64,000 nt of DNA from Lachnospiraceae bacterium (GTDB lineage: Bacteria > Bacillota_A > Clostridia > Lachnospirales > Lachnospiraceae): the NCBI GenBank assembly GCA_017522685.1, contig JAFWYN010000004.1:1-64000 (forward strand), written 5' to 3'. Position 1 is the stretch's first letter; every line of letters starts with the position of its first letter. The notes under the pieces were generated by a model that saw only the letters and a program-made list of their open reading frames with translations, did not search any database and was not told the origin of the DNA. Shown here one piece after another: positions 56,929 to 64,000 of the stretch. Made by a program: the position numbers and the translations under genes.

Positions 56929-59439
56929 TCAATCAAAATGGTACAAATAATTCTCCCAATTCTCCAAATACACTTTATCATCCTCTGCACGCACCAGCAA
57001 GCCTTCATCTACCAGCTCCTGTACCAGCCGTGCTGTTTCTTCCGGTCCGTAAGCAAGACCTAATTGATAGTATGGTGCTTCTACCAAATACGGCTCATCA
57101 TGTTCCATTTGACGTTCGATAATATATGCAAGGATTCGGTCTTTTCTTTCTTTTTGGAAAGCTGCATGCATGGGCACTTCCAATCCTGTTTTCTCGCAGA
57201 ACTCCATCACCATCTCATACTGCGCCCTTGCTTCAATCTGGCCCCATGCACCGATTACGGTATTGTAGTTTTTCACAGGCTCTGAAGCCTCATACAAGCG
57301 TTCGCTTAATACCTGCGCATCCACACCTGACGCATAATCCTTCTCCAGCTTGTCCAAATCCAGTCTAAACTGTGCAAAGTCCTGTATCTGCATAAGGTGA
57401 GGTCTGATTAACTGTAGCAAATCATTTAAGGAAATCGGCAAAGGCAGAGAATAGCTTTCGATATTCTTCTCAATCATCTCATCCAACACAGGAAGTACTG
57501 CCTCACATCTTTTCAAAATAGATTCTGCCGGATAAGCTTCACTCTTCAGAATATAATTCTCGCTACTCCAAGTGTAAGTATCATATGAATATCCGGACCT
57601 GGCATCCTGTATGATACTGAGTATCTCCGCAAAAGATTCTGCATATTCCGGTCCCACTGCCGCCGTGGATATTTGTGTATAAATGTCCTCCGAAGGCGTA
57701 TCGGGATCGATTAATAACTGACCGGCACAATAAAGTGAAAATACATTTATTACATGATTGGCATCCATTTCACTCCAATAAGAAGGCTTCATCACCTCAT
57801 CATATTGTCTTGCGGTCTGATATACGGAACGGATAATTTCCAAATTAAAGTTCATCTGTGCCAGCTGGTCCGTTTCCATTTCGCAGGTATTCCATGCCCA
57901 AGTACCCAAGCGGCACCCCAGGTTCTTCACATGTGTACGGAATGTTGTATAGGTCTCCGGATTTGCACGCCATCCGCATTCATACAGAGTTATGTCATTT
58001 CCAAGTTGCTGCACAAATATGGACTTGTCATAAATATCCACCCAACAGCTGACACCAAAATCTATATCCGGATTTACTGCAAGGCACTTATCTCTCAGCA
58101 TCTTTGCATAATATGCAACATCCTCCGAATAGGGCAAATTACCCGGATCGTGGAAATGTCCGATGACTCTGTCGCAACAATCCGCAAGCTGGGCATAAAT
58201 ATCATAATACTTTTCGAATACCGCCTGCACATCCGGATCATTTCTGGCGAAATCACCGGAACGGTAAAAGAATATTACATCATCATCTACCCAGCCACAA
58301 TCTGCAAACTCCGAGCCCCAGACCCACATGGTAAACTTCATATCCATGGAATGCGCCGCATCTGCCATCATACGTAAGCTTTCGTGACCGGCCTCATAGC
58401 CGTCGGTGGCAGCCCATGTAGAACACATCTCAGTGGCCTGCACTCCCGTAAATCCACAATATTTTAGCATCTTCACATATTCATAAATTTGTTCTTCGGT
58501 AAAGTCCAGTATATTGGTTTTCGTCGATACATCCGAATCCAGATAGCTCCCTCTGGCATGATTCAGATTCCAAAGAGTCACTATTGCTTCTCTCTCCTCT
58601 ATCCACGCTTCTTTCTTTACTACATTTTCCGGAATATGAAGCTCGGATGCAATGGTACTAATCTTTTCCTTTACTGTTCCGGCATACATCCATCCCAAAT
58701 AAACATTGGCAAAAAGGCAAACCTCTGTCTCTAATGCCTCTTCACTTCCTGCTGTAATAGTAATATTTCCATCCGCTATTTCGGTATATCTTTCTTGCGA
58801 AGAAAGCTTTGTATCCAATTGCAGAAGAATTATGCCGGAATCTGTCTTTTTATTATCAGAAAGTTCTAACCAATCACCGGAAGTCTGCTGAATATAGTAC
58901 TGTAACAGTTCTCCCGCTTCTTTAGCTGCTTTAGATTCATATGCAATCACATATCCGGACAAGTCGTTATCCCCAACCTTTATATCGGTCTTCTGCTTCG
59001 TTCCCGTATTAATATAATCCTGACCGGCTGCAAGGGTTATTGTGCCATCCTTCTCCACCATATTCTTGGCAAAATACGAAATTGCTCGCTTCACACCTTC
59101 TTCCGATGGGGCAATACAGTAAATACCATTATTGATATTTACAATTACAAATGCACCATCCCCCATATTTCCCAGGGAATATCCCAAATCAGCAGCATAC
59201 TTTGCATCACTCACCAGAAACAGGGACTTTTCGTTTGTTCTGTCCGTCTTTCCAAGCTTAACCTCACATCTGCTCTTTACAACCTCTCGACAATACGTAA
59301 TACATTCATCACTCACAAGTCCATTCATCTCATGTATTTTGTAATCTTCTATTTTTAATTGTTTCGTATCACCGCATCCACATAGAGATATCACTAATAC
59401 AAGAAGCAACAATACAACCTTAAGAGATTTCTTACACAT
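56929..59439 (-). CDS. Large lipoprotein with a glycosidase-like middle domain
   Basis: The roughly 836-residue protein has a lipobox signal (VLLLLVLVISLCGC, Cys near residue 21), so it is attached to the outer face of the membrane. Residues 30-270 contain repeating alpha/beta segments like the N-terminal domain of GH20/GH67-type enzymes. Residues 290-560 resemble a TIM barrel with Trp-rich strands: LKYCGFTGVQATEMCSTWAA, MDMKFTMWVWGSEFADCGWV, and FGVSCWVDIYDKSIF, ending near RLGTWAWNTCEMETD. The C-terminal part is helical. I do not recognise the family. Acidic residues at strand ends (for example VIGHFHDPGNLPYSED) could be catalytic. The place beside the xylanase suggests a hemicellulose-related glycosidase such as an alpha-glucuronidase, but this is a guess. 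ATG at 59439 lies six bases after GGAGG. Confidence 0.68.
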   Translation of the reverse strand: MCKKSLKVVLLLLVLVISLCGCGDTKQLKIEDYKIHEMNGLVSDECITYCREVVKSRCEVKLGKTDRTNEKSLFLVSDAKYAADLGYSLGNMGDGAFVIVNINNGIYCIAPSEEGVKRAISYFAKNMVEKDGTITLAAGQDYINTGTKQKTDIKVGDNDLSGYVIAYESKAAKEAGELLQYYIQQTSGDWLELSDNKKTDSGIILLQLDTKLSSQERYTEIADGNITITAGSEEALETEVCLFANVYLGWMYAGTVKEKISTIASELHIPENVVKKEAWIEEREAIVTLWNLNHARGSYLDSDVSTKTNILDFTEEQIYEYVKMLKYCGFTGVQATEMCSTWAATDGYEAGHESLRMMADAAHSMDMKFTMWVWGSEFADCGWVDDDVIFFYRSGDFARNDPDVQAVFEKYYDIYAQLADCCDRVIGHFHDPGNLPYSEDVAYYAKMLRDKCLAVNPDIDFGVSCWVDIYDKSIFVQQLGNDITLYECGWRANPETYTTFRTHVKNLGCRLGTWAWNTCEMETDQLAQMNFNLEIIRSVYQTARQYDEVMKPSYWSEMDANHVINVFSLYCAGQLLIDPDTPSEDIYTQISTAAVGPEYAESFAEILSIIQDARSGYSYDTYTWSSENYILKSEAYPAESILKRCEAVLPVLDEMIEKNIESYSLPLPISLNDLLQLIRPHLMQIQDFAQFRLDLDKLEKDYASGVDAQVLSERLYEASEPVKNYNTVIGAWGQIEARAQYEMVMEFCEKTGLEVPMHAAFQKERKDRILAYIIERQMEHDEPYLVEAPYYQLGLAYGPEETARLVQELVDEGLLVRAEDDKVYLENWENYLYHFD

Positions 59440-59465
59440 AAACATCCTCCGGTGTTCTCAATTCA

Positions 59466-60872
59466 TCAACGTATCATTCTGTAAGCATTCATCGCCTCAA
59501 AGCCCACACTGTCTACAACACTTCCGAGTATATTATCATACACTATGACATTCACACCATCTGTAGATATTTGGCATGCAACGCTGTCCACCAATACATT
59601 TGTACCTTGTTCACTAACAATTACAAATAACTCCCCATAAGTCAGCGGCAAAGTTTTCAGAGCACCATTACCATTCGCTGTATAGATATTTTCTCCATTT
59701 TCAAATACCCATACATTATTTCCGTCATAGTACTCATGAAATCCACCCAACATTTGCAGACAATCCACCATATCAGCTGTTTCGGATATATACTCACCGT
59801 TAGTGGAAATCACTATGGTATAATCTTCCAAACGACTTAACTCTTCAAAATAAGTCTGCATGTCGCAAACCTTTGTCAAATAGTAATTTATTTCTTCATG
59901 CTTGCGGGCTTTTAAATCCAACTCCCACATAGCATATCGATTATCTCCTCGATGATCCGGTAACTCATAATGTTTGTTCAGATATTCACCCAGATATGCC
60001 GTCACTTTCTGTGCACCCCAATGATTGGTATGCCCGTAATCAATCATATCCTCTTTCCAATCCAAGCCTATTTCTTCGGATATTTCCTCCAAATCCAGCA
60101 CAGGAACATTATATTCGGCTATGATTTCCTTTGCATATGCAATCATCTCCTGTTCAAATAAGGGAATCTGATACGGTGCCAATACAAACACCAATTCCGT
60201 ACCACTTTCCTGTGCCAATCCAATCATCTTAATCAGAAATTCCTGCTCCTTCTCATCTATAGGTTTAGGAGTCACTTCTCCAAAGTCTAATTTTGCTGCT
60301 CCTTCCGCTACAAACTCAGCCGTATATCCCAGATACACCGGATTCATTGCTACAAAATCCTGCTTCTTCAACTCCTTATATCTGGTATGGATAATCGGCC
60401 ATTTTAATAAAAAATCAGCTTTGTTATCCGTTTCCACCATACTATTTACTGCCTCAACAGAAGTCATGGAAAGCTTTCTGGGCAATAAATTTCTGTACAA
60501 ATTGCCTTCATCCTGATACCCTTGAAGAACGCATCCGAACAAATCCACACATACCACCTTCAAATCCTGTGTTTCAAGCGCCTCAACAAAACTATAATAA
60601 GAGCTGACCAGATCCTGTCCGGAAATAGCCATACTGAAGCTTGCCATACCATAATCTTCCCACAACTGAGCCGGGATTGTAGAACAATAACTATGACTAC
60701 TTCCCAAAAACAGAACATCAACCACATTCTCTTCCAATCCATAAAAAACTTCCATGGATGAAGTATAGTCGCCCGCTGTATCCTTCCAGGAAAAAATAGC
60801 ATATATTCGATTTAATAAAAATAGAAAGATCATGCAAAAAACAATTGTTTTTGCAATATTTTTCACCTTCAT
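59466..60872 (-). CDS. SGNH-type acyl-transfer partner (AlgJ/X-like)
   Basis: The 468-residue protein has an N-terminal membrane anchor (TIVFCMIFLFLLNRIYAIF) and an extracellular SGNH-type fold. The Ser block is LFLGSSHSYCSTIPAQLW near residue 57 and the Asp/His block is DMIDYGHTNHWGAQKVTAYL near 279. It ends in about 130 residues of beta structure. It lies 22 bases after the MBOAT gene, the standard pair for moving acyl (often acetyl) groups from the membrane enzyme onto an exported polysaccharide. The substrate is unknown; a wall polymer or exopolysaccharide is likely. Confidence 0.85.
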   Translation of the reverse strand: MKVKNIAKTIVFCMIFLFLLNRIYAIFSWKDTAGDYTSSMEVFYGLEENVVDVLFLGSSHSYCSTIPAQLWEDYGMASFSMAISGQDLVSSYYSFVEALETQDLKVVCVDLFGCVLQGYQDEGNLYRNLLPRKLSMTSVEAVNSMVETDNKADFLLKWPIIHTRYKELKKQDFVAMNPVYLGYTAEFVAEGAAKLDFGEVTPKPIDEKEQEFLIKMIGLAQESGTELVFVLAPYQIPLFEQEMIAYAKEIIAEYNVPVLDLEEISEEIGLDWKEDMIDYGHTNHWGAQKVTAYLGEYLNKHYELPDHRGDNRYAMWELDLKARKHEEINYYLTKVCDMQTYFEELSRLEDYTIVISTNGEYISETADMVDCLQMLGGFHEYYDGNNVWVFENGENIYTANGNGALKTLPLTYGELFVIVSEQGTNVLVDSVACQISTDGVNVIVYDNILGSVVDSVGFEAMNAYRMIR

Positions 60873-60894
60873 CTTGTCACCTTTATCTTATGCC

Positions 60895-62379
60895 CTAGAA
60901 TTGAAAATAAATAAACTGGGAGGATTCAAATTGGATACCATAAATTCCATATATAATGGTGCCAAATATCATCAAAAATATTACTGCCCAACGGAACCAG
61001 ATACACTGCTCTCCCAAAAACTCCGTAATAAGCTGTTTCTTACAAAAACGAATCAAATCCACCAGAACCAAAAGTACTGAAGATACCAATAAAACATTGA
61101 ATTCGAATCGGTCTAATCCAAGATTATACAATTCACCGTTAAACAGGGACCATGGATCCCACTTGGTAAACATTCTGATACAATAGTCCACTGCTACCTT
61201 TAAAGAATTTGCCCTAAAGAAAATCCACGCAATATCTACAAGCACAAAGGTCCCAACCACTTGCGCCAGTTTAAAACTGAAGTTTTCTGTCTTCGTCTGG
61301 GTTTTTTCAATGAGTATTTTTCGAAAAGGCTTCGTAATATCACCTATCACCTGATATATGCCGTGCAAAAATCCCCAAAAAACATAGGTCCAATTGGCAC
61401 CATGCCACAAACCACTAACACAGAATGTCACCAATATATTAAAGTATTTTCGGATTCTGGAGCATCTGTTACCGCCCAAAGGAATATATACATAATCGCG
61501 GAACCAGGTACTCAGAGAGATATGCCATCTTCTCCAGAAATCACTTATGGAGGTTGCCAGATAAGGGGTGTCAAAATTCTCCATCAAGGTAAATCCCATC
61601 ACTCTGGCAGCACCTACCGCAATCGTAGAATATCCCATAAAGTCACAGTAAATCTGTAGTGCAAATCCAACTGCACCTGCAACCAATGCCACTGTACCGT
61701 ACAGATACACACCGTCAAATACAGTATTTACCAATATAGCTACTCTGTCTGCAATGACCATCTTAATAAAGAGTCCCCATACCATAAGAGTAAGACCGTT
61801 TGTAACATTTTCATAGTTATATATCTTCATCTTGTCCACATCGCGAACCTGCTTCAGCAAGTTTTCGGAACGTTCGATGGGGCCTGCCACCAGCTGCGGA
61901 AAGAAAGATACAAACAATGCGTAACGTAACGGATTCTTCTCCGCATCAATCTTTCCTTTATACACATCTATAATATATCCCAACGCTTGGAAAGTATAAA
62001 AAGAAATACCTACCGGTAGCAAAACACTAAAGGAACTCTCCACTGTTTGAATTCCCACCTTACCCAAAACCTTATTAAGGGAATCCAAAAAAAAGTCAAA
62101 ATATTTGAAAAAGAACAAAATGCCTATATTTATAATCAGGCACGTAGCCAATATCCACTTTCGTACCGCTGTATTCTTATACTTTTGAATCAATAATCCT
62201 GCAAGCCATGTGGTAAGAATGGATACCAGAAGCAAAATGACGTACTTCACATTCCAACACATGTAAAAATAAATACTAGCCCCCAGAAGCCAAATATAGC
62301 GTATTTTTCGGGGTACCAAAAAATACAATAATATAACAATTGGAAAGAAAACCAAAAAATCAACAGAATTAAATATCAT
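60895..62379 (-). CDS. MBOAT family O-acyltransferase (AlgI/PatA-like)
   Basis: The 494-residue polytopic protein has about ten membrane segments and the MBOAT hallmarks: FWRRWHISLSTWFRDYVYIP near residue 285 with LGGNR, and the active-site His in CVSGLWHGANWTYVFWGFLH near 323. The N-terminus (MIFNSVDFLVFFPIVILLYF) is typical of AlgI-type enzymes. It passes acyl groups across the membrane to the SGNH protein encoded next. It begins about 20 bases after the guaB terminator, leaving no room for a usual promoter. SD AAGGATAAGG. Confidence 0.93.
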   Translation of the reverse strand: MIFNSVDFLVFFPIVILLYFLVPRKIRYIWLLGASIYFYMCWNVKYVILLLVSILTTWLAGLLIQKYKNTAVRKWILATCLIINIGILFFFKYFDFFLDSLNKVLGKVGIQTVESSFSVLLPVGISFYTFQALGYIIDVYKGKIDAEKNPLRYALFVSFFPQLVAGPIERSENLLKQVRDVDKMKIYNYENVTNGLTLMVWGLFIKMVIADRVAILVNTVFDGVYLYGTVALVAGAVGFALQIYCDFMGYSTIAVGAARVMGFTLMENFDTPYLATSISDFWRRWHISLSTWFRDYVYIPLGGNRCSRIRKYFNILVTFCVSGLWHGANWTYVFWGFLHGIYQVIGDITKPFRKILIEKTQTKTENFSFKLAQVVGTFVLVDIAWIFFRANSLKVAVDYCIRMFTKWDPWSLFNGELYNLGLDRFEFNVLLVSSVLLVLVDLIRFCKKQLITEFLGEQCIWFRWAVIFLMIFGTIIYGIYGIQFESSQFIYFQF

Positions 62380-62399
62380 TTTCCTTATCCTTTTACATA

Positions 62400-62431
62400 A
62401 AAACTAGAGATGCCTAAACATCTCTAGTTTT
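62400..62431 (-). terminator. Terminator of guaB
   Basis: A perfect 13-bp stem (62400-62412 with 62419-62431) around TTTAGG, as read on the minus strand, ends in TTTTTATG. It starts seven bases after the guaB stop and lies 20 bases before the MBOAT start. Confidence 0.9.
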
Positions 62432-62437
62432 CATTCA

Positions 62438-63931
<1,494 letters not shown>

Positions 63932-63948
63932 TTATAATATTGTTGTTG

Positions 63949-63977
63949 AGTTTATCAAACTTGTCGTGGGATGTCAA
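63949..63977 (-). promoter_or_regulatory. Promoter of guaB
   Basis: Minus-strand TTGACA (63972-63977), 17 bases, TAAACT (63949-63954). The leader of about 50 bases is AT-rich with no riboswitch motif that I can see. Confidence 0.75.
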
Positions 63978-64000
63978 CACGAAATTCATCTTTTTTTATT

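Noticed and set aside
57754..58377. Plus-strand ORF of 207 codons
   Set aside because: It is antisense to the lipoprotein gene, with no SD and a low-complexity Ile/His pattern.

Overview
The window reads as a chromosome segment of a motile, plant-fibre-degrading Lachnospiraceae-type Clostridium (Roseburia/Butyrivibrio-like). The grounds are moderate-to-low GC, strong Shine-Dalgarno sites, a firmicute rpmG-secE-nusG block, the FliW/CsrA flagellar regulators, a GH8 plus multimodular GH10 xylan locus, and purine genes behind a ZTP riboswitch. The genus is an inference. All genes but one lie on the minus strand; the exception is an orphan FliD-like gene at 1401-2696.

Layout, low to high coordinate. 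84-1051: nusG, secE and rpmG. 1401-2696: FliD-like gene on plus. 2748-5315: UDP-galactopyranose mutase, a small HTH regulator and a YiiX-like membrane-anchored papain-fold protein. 5382-7545: an intact Rpn/PD-(D/E)XK-type gene and a decayed relative with three lesions. 7868-25714: a 14-gene glycan island on one strand. It holds a complete predicted GDP-D-glycero-D-manno-heptose pathway (GmhA, HddA, a fused HddC-GmhB), a 4,6-dehydratase and reductase pair, several glycosyltransferases, a radical SAM protein, LicD, a CTP-dependent cytidylyltransferase and a CDP-glycerol-type phosphotransferase. 25873-37164: flagellin and late flagellar genes (fliC; flaG-fliD-fliS-fliT; flgM-flgN-two flgK copies-flgL-fliW-csrA), with sigma-28-type promoters. 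37316-39592: a membrane GGDEF/EAL protein whose GGDEF signature is degenerate. 39699-42877: a GntR(YtrA)-ABC operon with a 50-bp palindrome over its promoter. 42972-47448: MoxR ATPase plus a giant DUF58-transglutaminase fusion. 47497-48651: GH8 exo-oligoxylanase. 48771-50878: AICAR transformylase plus archaeal-type IMP cyclohydrolase under a ZTP riboswitch. 50901-56762: wall-anchored GH10 xylanase. 56929-62379: a large lipoprotein, an SGNH-type protein and an MBOAT acyltransferase. 62438-63892: guaB.

How it fits together. The glycan island begins just downstream of flagellin on the same strand, which suggests, without proof, that the flagellum is decorated with a (6-deoxy)heptose-containing, phosphate-substituted glycan. 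Flagellin expression appears to have two layers of control: sigma-28 promoters restrained by FlgM, and CsrA binding in the fliC leader (an AAGGA-bearing hairpin plus a site over the SD), with FliW as the expected CsrA antagonist. The most distinctive signals are the heptose operon, an accessory Rossmann-like module recurring in five island enzymes, the structured flaG leader, a 224-nt inverted-repeat element beside csrA, and the repeat-rich xylanase.
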